Origin: Burhinus oedicnemus | Lineage: Eukaryota > Chordata > Aves > Charadriiformes > Burhinidae | DNA length: 64,000 bases | Direction of reading: 5' to 3' | Assembly (NCBI GenBank): GCA_008921705.1 | Contig: VFFE01007767.1 | Location: 2,912,258-2,976,257, forward strand | In this document: piece after piece, positions 25,801 to 39,530 of the stretch | Layout: every line of letters begins with the position of its first letter | How positions within the stretch are numbered: position 1 is the first letter of the stretch | Notes under the pieces: generated by a model | What the model saw: only the letters and a program-made list of their open reading frames with translations | Database searches by the model: none | Told to the model about the DNA's origin: nothing | Program-made: the position numbers and the translations under genes

Positions 25801-28800
25801 TAATGTAGATATATACCACATGTTATATATCTACACACACCTGCACATACAGCTTGCACTGTATTGAATATGTAAATGTATTGACAGCCTTCTCAAATTT
25901 GCTTACCCATGCCACCCTTTGGAGTACAACAAATAGAAATAGTGGCAGTATCGATTATATAGCAGTACCACACGCTTAAGTCTAACCAATATAAACATGT
26001 CATATTGTGAACAGTGTTATGTGAGAGGTGACTGCTACACCATGCTATCAGCAGTGCTCCTGCCACATTCCAGAGCTGTTCCAGGGTAGGTGTGCTCCAA
26101 AGGGAGGCCAAAATGTTGCATTAAATGCAGATTGTTAATGTTTAAAATGCTGTTGAATAACGATATTTAAATCATTATTTAAAAAAAACCCAAACACCCA
26201 AAACCCAACACTTTAAAATACAACTAAATCTGATTCTATTTTGAGCATAGCAAATGACATGTAGATTTTTTCTTGTTGGTTCTTAACCAAGTACAAGGAG
26301 TATTGAATTTTGAGTTCCTGAATGTGGTACAGCTATTCTAGCAGCTATTTGTGCCTTCGTTATATTCACTGCAAAACTTCTTGCCTTTATAAGACACAAG
26401 ATCAAGTACCCAAAGCCAGATTCTACCCCAGTGGGGTAAGTGGGGACTTTGCCATTGATTTTGTTGGAAGCAGAATTAAGCTTTTATGATGTGTTGCACT
26501 ATCTTCTCGTGAATGACTAAATTACCAATTTACTTCAGCACCTCTTTCAAAGCTTATTGAAGACAATGAAAATCTTTTTGCATAAAACCAGAACTTCATC
26601 ATGATAATTTAAAAGTCTATATAACTATCACCATCATGAATATCACCACTATTTTACAAAGATACCCTGAGGTAGCTTTAGGAAGCAGAAAATGCACATG
26701 CAAGGAGAATGGTGGGCAAACACACAGCTGTGTCTCTGAGGTATGTATATGTCCTGGAGGTTTGACTGAAAAGGACCAGTCAGAAACAAAGACAGACTGA
26801 AACTCAGGACTGGTCCACAGCACAAGTTTTCAAACTCAGAGATTTCAGTAATTTGTTTATGTATCTAGGCCCTAATGTGGTTGTTCTCTGGATGAGTGGA
26901 TATAGTTGCCTCTATCTGAAGTCAAGAAGAATTAGATTACAGAGGATAAGTTCAAACCCTTAAAAACAAGAAAATGTAACTTCTGTGATAAAAAACCAGA
27001 AGAGTTAAAAGTATATCCTGTTTTCTGTGCATTCTTATAATGCCGCAGAATCTGAACACCTTCAAGTGGTGCAAGTGATGCAGCTAGTATTTGTTACATG
27101 CGTTTTACTTTCTCTCCTGTTGCCACTAAAGGGCTCAGTGTGTATCTGTGAAATGTTGTGTCCTGTATTGGCAGTGACTCTACCCGACTGGGCATTTAGC
27201 CTCCTTATTGCTCTATGTCAATTTTAGACAAGTGAATTGAAGGAACATTCTAACAGAAATTCTTGATGACTGTATATTTTTAGACTTGTCCCCAGGAAAT
27301 CTCAGCTTTTATTTTTGAACCAGAAAACGAAGATTTACCCCACCATCAAGTTTTTAGGGTACCCCTTCAGAGACATTTTCAAACAGTGCAAATACTATGG
27401 ATATTTTTGGATTTTGGCTTTGGTGAAGCATAAAGCATCATTTATGTGTTAAATACACACAGACACTGCAACTCTCCCCAAGAAAGCTCCTGTTACACTT
27501 AATTTGTTTCAAACAAAATTTTAGTGTCCTCTCCTGTTGCCTGATGGTCACAGCCCAAAAAAGTACAACGTCTGTTTTTAATCTCTTTAAGGGAGAAAAG
27601 CACTGTCCTTTAGTGAAAGCAGATGGGAAAGCCTAGGATTCCAGGCAATTACACACACGTGGTGATCCAGGAATAGAGCAGCTGATGATGTTAAACTCTT
27701 TCAGCCTGCTGGAATGGATGAGTCCTCTTTAAGGATAGATTCAAAGGAGTAATATTTTTCAAATTGATGGATTATAACCCTTGGCAGTCACTTAAAAATA
27801 ATAAGAACTGAAGGAAAACGTAGCCTGAAGGCAATATGTCTTAGTACATGATTACATTTCCATTCTCAATGTGCCTGCGATGACCCAACATTGTAACTGG
27901 GCACACTCACAGGGAGTGACCTAAACAGCCCATACCTTGCCTCCATCGTGCCCACTGAAATCTCTTTGAGACATGAAGAGTTTTGCAGCCCCAGCAGCAG
28001 CAAAGGATTTGTGTTACCACTGCAATCTATTAAAAGTAATTATAATTGTTAACCAGCAAGCACTGCAGGCAAGAAAAGGGGAAAATACAGTGAAGCACAA
28101 CAGACATATGAGATTTAAGTCACCATTGCAGCCTTTTAACGCTGAGCTGTCATGGACTGTATATTTCATTTAAATTAAAGCAGACCAAGAGTCCTCTGAG
28201 GTGTAGAGTGTTGCGGACTGCTAGTGAGCAACACAGACTCCCCATGTTCTTGGTATCAAGCAGCCTATTCCGGTCCAGAGTAATGCCCATACCCAGAGAT
28301 TGTAGGTTATGTCTTACGGCATACCCCCACTGAGTTTGTACTAAGTGATTCCTGCTCTGAAGGATGGTAGAGATTTTTTACTTCTATGCTTCTCCAGATC
28401 TGCTTGTAGGGGCAGGAACTCAAGTGAGAGTGTCCCAGAGCTGCTTTCAGTGTACGTTTCTAGGAGCTTGGCAGAGTTGCCTGCAAAATCAGAGGTCTGG
28501 ACACTGTGACTACATTCCTTAATCCTACAGAAGCATTTGAGGTTCGCCAACAAGGTTTCTGCTCCAGATTATTATTTAGAAGATGCTGAACTCATAGGTC
28601 AGAAGTATAAGTCAAGGTATTAAAGATAACTGCTGGATTTGCAAGAAGGCAGTTTTTTGAAAGAAGGATAATTGATCTCCATACAAGAGGGATTTTACAT
28701 CTGTTTTTAAGCCCCTCCTTCTCCAAATAGTTGCCAAAGTCTATCAGCAGAAGGGTAGGGATGAGCTGGGATGAAATGAAACACCTTTTTATATGTAAGG

Positions 28801-31800
28801 GCATTTTAAGGCTACTGGTTCTTCTTAATTTTAAATAAATTGAAACAAGCCATTTTAATTAAAGGGAACCATTTCATTCAGGAAGAGCCAAAAAAGAGCA
28901 TCCTGAGGATAATCACATAGGCGTTTTCCCACCAACAGTTCTAAAAGTTAAGATGAAATTGCGAAACAACTGCAGGTTGCTCACAAATCTGTAGCTGGCA
29001 ATAATGTGGTGTGATCAGATGTGCTGTAAATAACTAAACCGACTCTGGATGCTGCTCCATTTCCTCTTTGCAGCTGTGGCCAGTAGCTGTTTATCATATA
29101 GCTGGAAGGCACAGGTAGGCTGCATTCTTCATTCTTTCTTCATTCTTCATGTTATTTCATGGATTTCCTTGTTTCTTTCATGGACTTGCACTCAGCTATG
29201 ACATTTATTGTGCAGTTATGCAGTGTTGGCTGTGATGACAAAGTTGGCTTCAGAAGTACCTGCCCTGGAGCCTCTGGTAACTATTTTAAACATTTCAGTG
29301 ACCTGGTTTACAGCATGGCCTCAAAACCAGCCGTAACTTCACAACTTAGAGGCAGTAAACTTCAGCGTAGCATTGCAACACTTGTTCATGGCTGTTATGA
29401 AGAAAGGAAGGAGCTTCTTAAACCAGCTTTCCCAGTGGAGCCAGCACACAGGCTTGACTTGATTCCCTACAGAAATGCAGTCCATTAGGCACTGCATGGT
29501 GGAGAGTCCTGGGCTTTTTATTGATTGGAGGCAATCTAGAAGTCCAATCAGTGAGAAACATGGTGCACAGCTACAGCAAACTATAATATGGAGGGTCGTG
29601 CTTCCCTGCTTCTCACAGTTATGCCATGACCCAGATATAATGGGCTAATTGGTTTGTATTGAATTCAGGACTCTGTTTCTTGTTAGAGACAAGTCCACAT
29701 TTGCTTCGTTAATCCCTTACAGAAGTGCCTACTGAATCCTGAAGTTTATTTTCATTGAGGTCTCTGTCACACTTGAGTCTTTTTCCCAGTATTGCAGTGT
29801 TTCCACATATGGCTCCCACATTTCTGGAGTATATTTTTGTCTGTAGATGTATATATATGTTCTCCTACCCTGCCCTTCATTAAAGTAAACGTGTACCATA
29901 AGATCTCTTTGTCACGTAGCCAATGCTTTCTCGGTACCTACGTCAAATGCAAAGAACATTCTGCCGTTCTCTGTACGCTTCTTATAGAGCAGCTCTGCCA
30001 CTGTGTCCATGCTCAGCTGTTTAAAATACCTGCTAGGCATGAAAATGCTCAAGTCCCTTCATAATTTTCAGAGAAATTGAACATCCCTAACAAAAGACAG
30101 TATGCCTGGAGATCAGGGATTTGCATGAAACAGTCAGTAAGAAACAGGGAGGAGAGAAGTTCCATCTCTTCCAGGAATTTTAACTCCTACTTGAAAGCTG
30201 TAGAAAGTGACTATTTTCAGATTGGATTAGCAACCCTGAGCCCTGTCCTGGAACTAGACATATGTGTCAGTGCTTTCTCACAAACATAGATAAGGACATT
30301 TGTCATTTTTCCCAGCAGCTTACTTAGGATGTTTTAGAAGATTTGATTTCAGTGGGGTCTTGTACCTAAAGGGAATTTCAACCCACATCTGCCCCAAAAA
30401 GCTAAATCCCCATTGTTTTTTCCCTCTACTTCGTGCATAGATACTATATGTGTATGTGTGTTTATGTTTATGTAAAAACAAAGGCACTTAATTAATTAAC
30501 TTGCACAAAACACACAGAGGGGAGATCTCATTAGAATCAAGGAAAATGATGTTTTGTAAGGTATTGGTAGCATGTAAATTTGGAACCAATTTATGTTAAT
30601 GTTAAAGTATGTACACTTAATCAGCACTGATTTTTAAAATGGAAAATTGTCTCCCAGGATATTGTAGAGCAATTCCTCATGTCTTAATTTGCAACAAATA
30701 CTAATTCAAGAAACAGAATTTAGTAGGGACCAACACATTTCAGGCAAAAGGAGATGTATAAACTTGGAAGAGGTAGAACATGCGCTGTAAGGAGGAACTG
30801 TTAGGATAATCTTCCCAGATCTCACAGAGAAAAGTCTCCTTGACCTGTCTTCAGTGCTTGCCAAAAATAAGCAAGGTTCTCCTTTCTTTTGCATCTATTC
30901 ACATTCCAGTTTTTAGATAATGGATGGAGGTCTCACTCGCACTAAAGATATAATTGTGGTAATATCATGCTCACACGAACACTGAAAGAATGGGCAGATT
31001 TACAGGACAGATTTTGTGGCCCACATGATGTGCTTCCTCTTTCTTTTGATCATAAAATATTTCTTAGCCAGAAATTGATTTTCATGTTCAGTTTTGCAAC
31101 ACCTTAACCCTCTTTTTTGGCACTTTTTCTTGGGACATCACCCAGTGCAAATGCACAGAGCTGCAAACCGGTTAATGAACAGAGGTGCAAGCAAGTGAAG
31201 TACTGGTCAGTGCAATGAACCCCTGGAGAACTGAGCTGCAGAGATGTAGGTGCTGGGAACAGGCACAGCATCACAATTTGAACTCAGGTGCCTTTTCACC
31301 ACTTTGTTGCCTATATTCCCTTTATATCTTTACATGCTAATCAGGCTAGACTGACAGTGAGAAGAACTGACCTCCTGAAACCTGAAGTTGTTATTTTGAA
31401 ATTGGTGACAACTATTTAAATACGACACAGTTGCTTTTCTCCATATGTGGGATTGGATCTTTGGCAGACATGAATCACCTTAACACATGGGAGTTCAAAG
31501 GAGGACAAAAGATACTGGCTGGATTAAGTGGATGAGACTGCACTAAGTTTACGCACTGTGGTGCACACTTTCTTACGTGAGGAGTCCTTGGGCTTCCATG
31601 GGCTATAAACTCTCAACTGGCTAGAAACAGTGACCGTGTGTGGCTCAGAACTGCAGATCTCTTTGATATTTATTTCATGGAAAGGCATTCGTACAACCAT
31701 GACACATGTCAAGATAAAACTGTTAGTTAATATCACATATCTCTACATCGCTAAAAGGAAAATATCTATGGATAACAGAAGTGAAATACACACAGCTCTT

Positions 31801-34800
31801 TCCAAGGAAGCAAACACAACATTCTCATGGATATACGCTGACAGTAACAGATGGCAGCACTAATTGTTGTTCAGAAAGTTCATGTTGTTCTAATTTTCTC
31901 AAGGGCAATGCACAGACGTGGACACGATGTGTTTCTGTATTACCACATTGGTGCACTGCTTAGGGAAGCGCTGCTGCTTCCCACCTTTGGTGGGGTGACC
32001 CTGAGGCTTCTCCTGTAGGCAGAGAAGCGGGCTAAGCTGAGCTCCCTCTCCATGGCTCCCCTCTCTCTTGCCTCTCTTTTCTCTTGCTTGGCCTCTGCTA
32101 TCCCCACAGCATCAAATGCCGCTCTGACCCCTCTGAAAGGCAGCTGAGCAGAAAACCATTCCCTTGTTTCATTTTTGCACGAGGTTAGTTTGCTAGCTGT
32201 CAACTGAACCAAATCGGCCTCCTGAAGGGGTGAGCCCGGATCCTGATGGTAGAGAAAAAGGGGAGACCGCACCCCTGGGCAGGCAGAGGGAGGAAAAGAG
32301 GAAGGAGCAGGGAGGAGTAGGCCTGCACCGTTCAGAGTAGCGCACTGTCAATGCAACAAACAGAATTTTTTTAGTAGCAGAATATGAACGGAGCAAAATG
32401 TGAGCAAGCTTCAGTAATGATGCTTGATGTTTCCACGTACAGCGGAGAGCAGCTACAATGGTACAGATGCAGAGGGGTTGTCAAGGAAACAGACATGTTT
32501 TGCTTCAGATGTGCAGTGAAGCACATACTCCAGACATCCATATAGCCTCATTACCACCGCATCTGAATACCTCACAGTCATTAATAATGCGTTTTACCCT
32601 CATAAAACTCCTGTAGTATAGTGGCACTTTATCCCGTTTTTAAAGGAGCGAAAACAAATAGATTGGGCCACCTGCTCAGTCATACCAGCACCCTGTGGTC
32701 AGACCCCTGAAATCTAAACAAGAACACAGCAGTCGTACCCGTCATCCAGCCAGTGTCGTGACTTTGATACGGGTCAATAATAAACTACCAGGGAAGAGCA
32801 TACAGATAATAAAACTCCAGCTCCTGATACTGGCCACCAGACCATTGCCAGGGAACAGTGCCAGGTTCATATCCAAGGATACATGACACTTTCTTCCCTG
32901 AATGTAGCAGGGAAACATGGATGTGGTTTGGGGCCTTGTGCTTCACAATCAAATACAGATATAGGAAAAATCTCTCATCATAAGCATACTGGTAATTTTA
33001 TTAAAAATTCGATAGAAAGATAGAGATAAGGAAATGAGCAGACATTACCCATCAAAATCCAATTTTTTGTCATGCTCCATTCACTTCTGCCTTCAAACCA
33101 GCACACCTCCTTGTAAGCTTGCAAGTGAAGAAAGGGTGGGAGGTCTTATCCGCTTAGAGAAGATGAAGAGATGGCCCAATCATAGGCAGATAGACTATCT
33201 GATATACTTACCTAATGGTGAGACTATATTTGCCTTGCCCTTTAGTATAATTTTCTTTTCTAGTCTATGACATGCCCAGCAAACTTTGTTCTTATTAGAA
33301 CAAAGAAATAATTAGAACAATCATTATTTCTCATTATTCTTATAGTAGAAATCACTATGCTGAGACATGCATTTTTTACATTCCTAGAGAAGAAGAAACA
33401 GTGCAAGGCTCTCAGGGTAAGCTGTGGATGACAGGTAATACACTGAAAGCACAGGCCCTGGTAATAGGCTTTCAGTCCCTTTAAAGAAACCCAGAGATAA
33501 GTAGCAAGAATGCCAGAAAAACTAAATAATGATTCAGGGTGAACAGAGTAGTCCATAGTGATTTCAGGACATATGATGGATTCAGAGTCACTGTTAGAAG
33601 CTCTGTGTGTCAGAGCCTGTCCTGAAAACCTGCTTCAAAAGCCTGGCAACATCCTTTCTTCAAAAGAGGGGAGTTCTCTAAGCTGTGGCTCAATCGCACA
33701 GCGTGAGCTATGAAAGGAGGAATGCATGTCCTGTTCTGCCAGTCTGCAGTTAGTTTGTTGAAGGTACTGTTTCCTTTTAGACTGTCTGGTCTGGACAAAC
33801 AGGTAACTGAGCATTAATGCACGTAGATGGTTGAAGACGACACTTTTGTCATTATTGATACAGACCTGACTTCAATAGTCCTCAAAAAGGGAAAATACCT
33901 GTGTCCTAAAACCATCTTTGAAGATGTCTACAGTCTACTTTGGTTTAAGGAACTTCTTCATCTGCCCATGAGATTTTTCTCAAATTTAAAATATGAACAA
34001 GCTGCAAAAAGACAAATAAAAAGAAATAAGTGTCAAGAGTACAGGATCCCATCTAATTTGCCTTTAGAAACACTCTTCAATATTGCTGCCATGAAAGTTT
34101 AATCCCCAGAATATTTTCAAGGCCTGTGATATAGAAATTCCCAGATTTCTTCCCACACATATGCTTTTTCTTTCCAATAAAGCAGACCAGCACATCCTGT
34201 TGTATCAAATGAGGTTAAGGGTTTAGCTGGAATCCACAGAAACTGAGGGACAGAGTGACTGTGACCTCCCCTGTTTTCATTCTTACATTCTCTGCGTCTG
34301 AGTATTTCTTATATCAGATTAATTCAGTCTTTGAAGACTTCAGTGTTGACCACAGGGCACCTAAGACAAGTCAGTATGGATGTTCATATTCAGAAATAGA
34401 CTCGAGCCCAAAAGAAAAGCTACCCGGCACATAACATCTAGTTTTACAAATATTTGATCATTCAGAAATGTGAGAGGAGAAATACAACAAGATTTGTATT
34501 GCTCAAAATGTTGTACAAGGCAAACTGCAGACTTCCTTTCCTTTTGAAAATGAGTGTGTATGGGGGTTTAACATTCAATTACCACTCATCTAATTCTGTA
34601 CAAAAATATCTAACAAATGGTTACAGTGAATATCAGCTGATTCATATTGTGATACACTTAGGGAAACAGAAAAGACAAAAATTTTTAACAGCAAAGACTA
34701 CAAAGAAAATCTGTCATGAACTGATTGCAAATCAGAAGCAAATGTAACTTGCAACAAAGCAATCTGGGGCAAAGACTTGTCACAAACACAGCTGTTTAAC

Positions 34801-37800
34801 GTATGACAGCAAAATCAAAAGACATCCTTTTCTTTGTGCCCAAAGAGCTCGCTCATCCCTCAATCCCTGGTCTCAGAAGGTCTTTTAAAAAGAAAAATGA
34901 ATTAACCATGAAGGCAAAAAATGCCAACAGTAGATGAAGAGATTGTTGTAACTACCTCAAGTACACCTACAGTAATTTTTCTATCATTTACCTGTAGCAT
35001 TATCTACATTCATCTGATGAGCCCATCGGTCTCCAAGCCAGCAACACCTCCAATCTAGTGAGTGGCCATTTGTCAAAACCTTCCCCAGGCTTAGAGACCT
35101 GCCTTTTTATTGCCCTTATCAGCTAAATATTATTGCCACTTTTATGACTGCTAAGCCGAGACCGTGATAAATAAGACCTTCCTCTGTTCAGAGCTTTTCA
35201 CGGGACAAAAAAAAAATCCTCTGTAGTAGTTAAACCTGCTACTGTCAGGTTTCATCAGTACAGAAACACCTCTGGGGCAACGTGAATGCCATCAGCACTT
35301 AACAGCCCTGAAATCAAAAAACTTCTTTCCTGGCTCTGTTTCTCAATAGCCTACTGCAATCCCTCCATCCTCAGCCTTCCCTGGATGAAGGAGAACTGCA
35401 CAGGGCTGCGGGCAGAGCAGGTGGGGTTGTTACTTTTCGCAAGGTCCCACTCATGTGTAGCTTACTCGGTCTCCTGGTGTTTCAGTGATAGTCATTGCTA
35501 CTGCCCAGCTCCTAAGACACTGCCATTAATAGGGCTACGGTGCTACTTTGGTCATCAGTCTGGGTATTTTAGTTTTGAATTCTGGATTGAGAGCTTGGAC
35601 ATGGATTGAGTAGCTGTTACTTGAAGCAAGGATCCAGACTTTGGTGATGTAGCTTGTCAGTTAGGAGCAGTAGTGCTACTGAAGTAAGGATTTTCAATTT
35701 ACCAAAAATACTATAATTCAAGTACCTATTTCAAAGTGGTTATTTACTAGAAGCGAGCAGATCCATGTGGATCTTTTAGATAGCTGGAAAGAAAATAATG
35801 ATTGCAGAAGAGATTTCATAAGTTTCACTCCATAAATTTAGATGCATGTGACTAGGAGACCTCAACACTTCGCCATTGGAGTAAAGTCCAGTGAATTTAT
35901 ATCCACTGGTTTCCTGGGAGGAACTATTGTATGTAGCACATGCTACAGATGTGGAGAACCGCAGTGCACACAGAAAGAAAGGTCTTCACTGCATTATGCC
36001 AGAACCAGTTTTTATTTATCAGCTGAGGACTATATCCACAAGATTACCCCCAGCCCTAATACAGATCTCAGACTGGATACTTGCATAGTTTAGCATGCCA
36101 CGCTGCTTGCTGTGCTCAAGGCACTAGCATCTCTTGGCAAAACACCTTACAGAACAGTAAAAAACAGAGATTCAAAGGCACAGCCAGGAGGTTGGACAAA
36201 TCTTTCTTTAGATATGGTTTCTCAGGCACCTGAAACTAGATCACAGGTAAACAAGCACATCACTATGTAAGTGCCTATATAAAAAGTTAGGAGACAAATA
36301 TCCACTTGTTACCTGTCCACACTGTTTAGCCTCAGAGGGTGCATCTATACTGATAAATAAAAGAGAGCCCAAGACAAAATGGTGTGGGTAGATTTACCTT
36401 TTCACTGCTTCTTGTGAGCTTTCTCTAGCTGAACTGGCTGTATTCACACTAGACACGCAATGATAGAGCTATGGTAGCTGACCTTGGGTGTAGTCTGGAT
36501 GCTGTGGCCCTAAGACAGCTACCAACTGAAGGCTGAAGCCACCAGAGTGGCATTTTTACAGTACAAAAATTAAGAGTATATGTTACAGTTCCAGCCTAAG
36601 TCTCTGTTGTCAAGTGTCCTGTGCCCCTAGTGACTTGTGAAAACTCAGCCCACTTCAGGAATATCTCCATGCTACAGTGTCTTTAGTTGCTAGGCATTTT
36701 GCTCAGATATTCAAACCAGGTTGGACTCCTGGAACAAATTTCCCTTAAGTTGCTATTAGATACAGCACTGAATATGGGCAACCTTCCAAGCAAAGCATTT
36801 CTTACCCTTAGGAGTACAGCAATCAGCAACAAAAATGCTACAATAGCAAAATAGCCTCAACACAGCCCAGCCATACCTAAAACTTAGCATTTCCTGGAGG
36901 CTGGTCAGGTCCCATGTACTCCTGCTCCTGCAAGGGCCAGGCTGCAGCGGGACCCTCTGTCACGCCGACTCCTGAGCTTCAGCAAGGGGACCTTCTTGCA
37001 GAGCCAGCCTGGCCTGTTTACTCGGTGTTTCCAAGTGCTCTCTGACCTGTTTCTGGTCAAAAAATATTGTGCCCAGTTTGGTCAGAAACAAAACTTCAAA
37101 GGCTTTTATACCTGTGCTGTGATTTAAATACTACCTGCAGAGCTGGCCAAATTCATTAGTCCTTGTGTCCGTAGGCAAATTTACAGAGTGCTTTAACACT
37201 TAAGGTGTCTTTTAGCAAATTACAGCCTCAAGCCAATAGATCAAGGGTCACAGACCAGTCATTAAGTATCGTATACCTCCCACATTTGTCATATGTAATT
37301 AAAATGCAGGTATTCACAACTCAGGTCCCCCAGGTCCTATCATCAGCCACATTTTTTGTGCACATGAGTATTCCCGTTACTTCTAGGACTTCCACTTTTA
37401 CACTTACACATACCAATACCTTTTATACAAACTCCTGCATTTAATATTTTCTTCATCACATGAAGTTCACTTGAAGCGACTTTGCTAAAAGCATATTTCA
37501 TGTGAAATAACTGTCCAACCACTGTTAGCAGGTATCAAGGATTGTTCCATTTATTTTGCCCACTGGAACTCTTACTGTTCATAAATCCAACTCAGAACCT
37601 GATAATGGTGTCATATTTATACCAGATGAACTGTGCGGAGCAAAGCAGGTTGGTAGAAAGAAAATTTTAATCCAATTGTGCACTTTCATGGCCCTAAGAG
37701 CAACTAGAAATAAAACAGTTTCTGGCATAACTTCAAAAAAGCCATAAACTGCTCTACATGATGTAGCTACCATAATCCCAGAGACTGTATCTAAATAAGT

Positions 37801-37860
37801 GGGGTTGGGAGAAAAAGCATATTTATGATAGTCTTCACCAAAATAGCTTTTTTAAAAGGT
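13850..37860. other. 24-kb gene-poor intergenic region
   Basis: I recognise no exon, RNA gene or well-preserved transposon here. The sequence is AT-rich, with short low-complexity stretches such as the TATATATCTACACACACC tract near 25.8 kb, the ATGTATATATATG tract near 29.8 kb and A/C-rich AAAAAAAACCCAAACACCC near 26.2 kb. Open frames up to about 150 codons occur mainly where G+C is locally higher (14.5, 19.6-20.0 and 22.3 kb). They occur on both strands at once, as expected by chance. A MIR-like phrase (AATTTGAACTCAGGTGCC) lies near 31.28 kb. Regulatory elements cannot be judged without comparison to other species. Confidence 0.5.
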
Positions 37861-37864
37861 ATTT

Positions 37865-38001
37865 CTGACCAACCTTATGAGGTTCAACAAGGCCAAGTGC
37901 AAGGTCCTGCATGTAGGTTGGGGCAACCCCTGGTATCAATACAGGCTGGGGGATGAAGGGATTGAGTGCAGCCCTGCAGGGGGTACTGGTGGATGAGGTG
38001 A
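37865..38001 (+). mobile_element. CR1 LINE composite, segment 1 (forward ORF2 fragment)
   Basis: Forward frame reads [18 protein letters not shown] and then [12 protein letters not shown], the part of CR1 ORF2 just after the reverse transcriptase core. It ends at TGGTGGATGAGGTGATTCT, where about 200 bases of the element are skipped and the sequence folds back into the reverse-oriented segment next to it. The same ORF2 region occurs again, inverted, in that neighbour, so this is a duplication and not simply the missing part. Confidence 0.85.
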
Positions 38002-39090
38002 TTCTACAGAGTAGAGGGGCAGAATCACCTCCCTCAACCTGCTGGCCATGCTTCTTTTGATGCAGCCCAGGATATGGTTGGCCTTCTAGGCTGCAGGCGC
38101 ACATTGCCGGCTCATGTTGAGCTTCTCATCCACCAACTCCCTCTCCTCAGGGCTGCTCTCAATCCATTCTCTGCCCAGCCTGTATTTGTGCTTGGGATTG
38201 CCGTGACCCACATGCAGGACTTGGCCTTGTTGAACTTCATGAGGTTTGCACAAGCCCACCTCTCAAGTCTGTCCAGGTCCCTCTGGATGGCATCCCTTCC
38301 CTCCAGTGTGTTGACTGCTCCACACAGCTTGGTGTCGTCAGCAAACTTGCTAAGGGTGCACTCAATGCCACTGTCCATGTTGCCAACAAAGATGTTGAAC
38401 AGCACTGGTCCCAGTACCAGCCCCTGAGAAATACCACTTATTACTGGTTTCCACTTGGACATCAAGCCACTGACCAAATTCTTTGAGTCTGGCCATCCAT
38501 CCAGTTCCTTATCCACTGAGTGGTCCATTGGTCAAATCCATTTCTCTCCAATTTAGAGACCAGGATGTCATACAGGACAGTGTCAAACGCTTTGCATAAG
38601 TCCAGGTAGATGACATCTGTTGCTCTCCCCTTATCCACCAAAACTGTAACCCTGTCATAGAAAGCCACCAAATTTGTCAGGCCTGACTTGCCCTTGGTGA
38701 AGCCACGTTGGCTGTCACCAGTCACCTCCTTACTTTCCATGTGTGTTAGCAGAGTTTCCAGGAGGATCTGCCCCATGATATTGCTGGGCACCGAGGTGAG
38801 ACTGACTGGCCTGTAGTTCCCTGGGTCTTCCTTTTTTCCCTGTTTGAAAATGGGGGTTATATTTCCGCTTTTCCAGTCAGTGGGAACTTCACCAGACTGC
38901 CATGACTTTTCAAATATAATGGAAAGCGGCTTAGCAACCTCATTTGCCAGTTCCCTCAGGACCTGCAGATGGATTTCATCAGGTCCCATGAACTTGTGTA
39001 CCTTCTGGTTCCTTAGATGGTCTCGTACTTGATCTTCACCTACAGTGGGCAGTTCGTGATTCTCACAGCCCCCTGCCTTTGCCTTCTGCC
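38002..39090 (-). mobile_element. CR1 LINE composite, segment 2 (inverted reverse transcriptase part)
   Basis: Read on the minus strand this is the CR1 reverse transcriptase: [20 protein letters not shown], the [20 protein letters not shown] block, a [21 protein letters not shown] block, and [11 protein letters not shown] carrying the FADD catalytic motif. It continues through the MSRQCAPAA region to VILPLYS near 38.01 kb. Frames are mostly open but interrupted by stops near 38.1 and 38.46 kb, so the copy is inactive. Its right end abuts the forward 3' part. Confidence 0.93.
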
Positions 39091-39530
39091 CACATGAGAA
39101 GGACATGGACCTGTTGGGGTGGGTCCAGAGGAGGGCCACAAAAAGATCAGAGGGACAGAGCATCTCTCCTATGAGGACAGGCTGAGAGAGTTGGGGTTGT
39201 TCAGCCTGGAGAAGAGAAGGCTCCAGGGGGACCTTATTGCAGCCTTTTAGTACTTAAAGGGGGCCTACAGGAAAGATGGGAACAAACTTTTTAGCAGGGC
39301 CTGTTGTGATAGGACAAGGGGTAATGGTTTTAAACTAAAAGAGGGAAGATTTAGACTAGATATAAGGAAGAATATTTTTTATAATTAGGTTGGTGAAACA
39401 CTGGAAGAGGTTGCCCAGAGATGCCCCATCCCTAGAAATATTCAAGATCAGGTTGAACAGGGCCCTGAGCAACCTAATCTAGTTGAAGAGGTCCCTTGCA
39501 ACTCTAACCATTCTACAATTCTATGATTCT
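39091..39530 (+). mobile_element. CR1 LINE composite, segment 3 (forward 3' end with tail)
   Basis: Starts in the ORF2 region equivalent to [16 protein letters not shown], about 15-20 codons after where the inverted segment stops. It runs through the ORF2 end and 3' UTR to the tail TTCTACAATTCTATGATTCT. The order 'inverted 5' part then forward 3' part, with a small gap at the breakpoint' is what twin-primed LINE insertion produces. Several stops show that it is not functional. Confidence 0.9.

Noticed and set aside
26183..26215. AAACCC-type string as interstitial telomere sequence
   Set aside because: It is not made of regular TTAGGG/CCCTAA units. It is an irregular A/C-rich stretch.
29159..29488. 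109-codon + frame
   Set aside because: No acceptor/donor, no recognisable domain, and ordinary composition. It was kept out as probable chance.
38112..39163. Reverse transcriptase frames as a functional gene
   Set aside because: They are parts of a rearranged, stop-interrupted CR1 copy lacking its 5' half.
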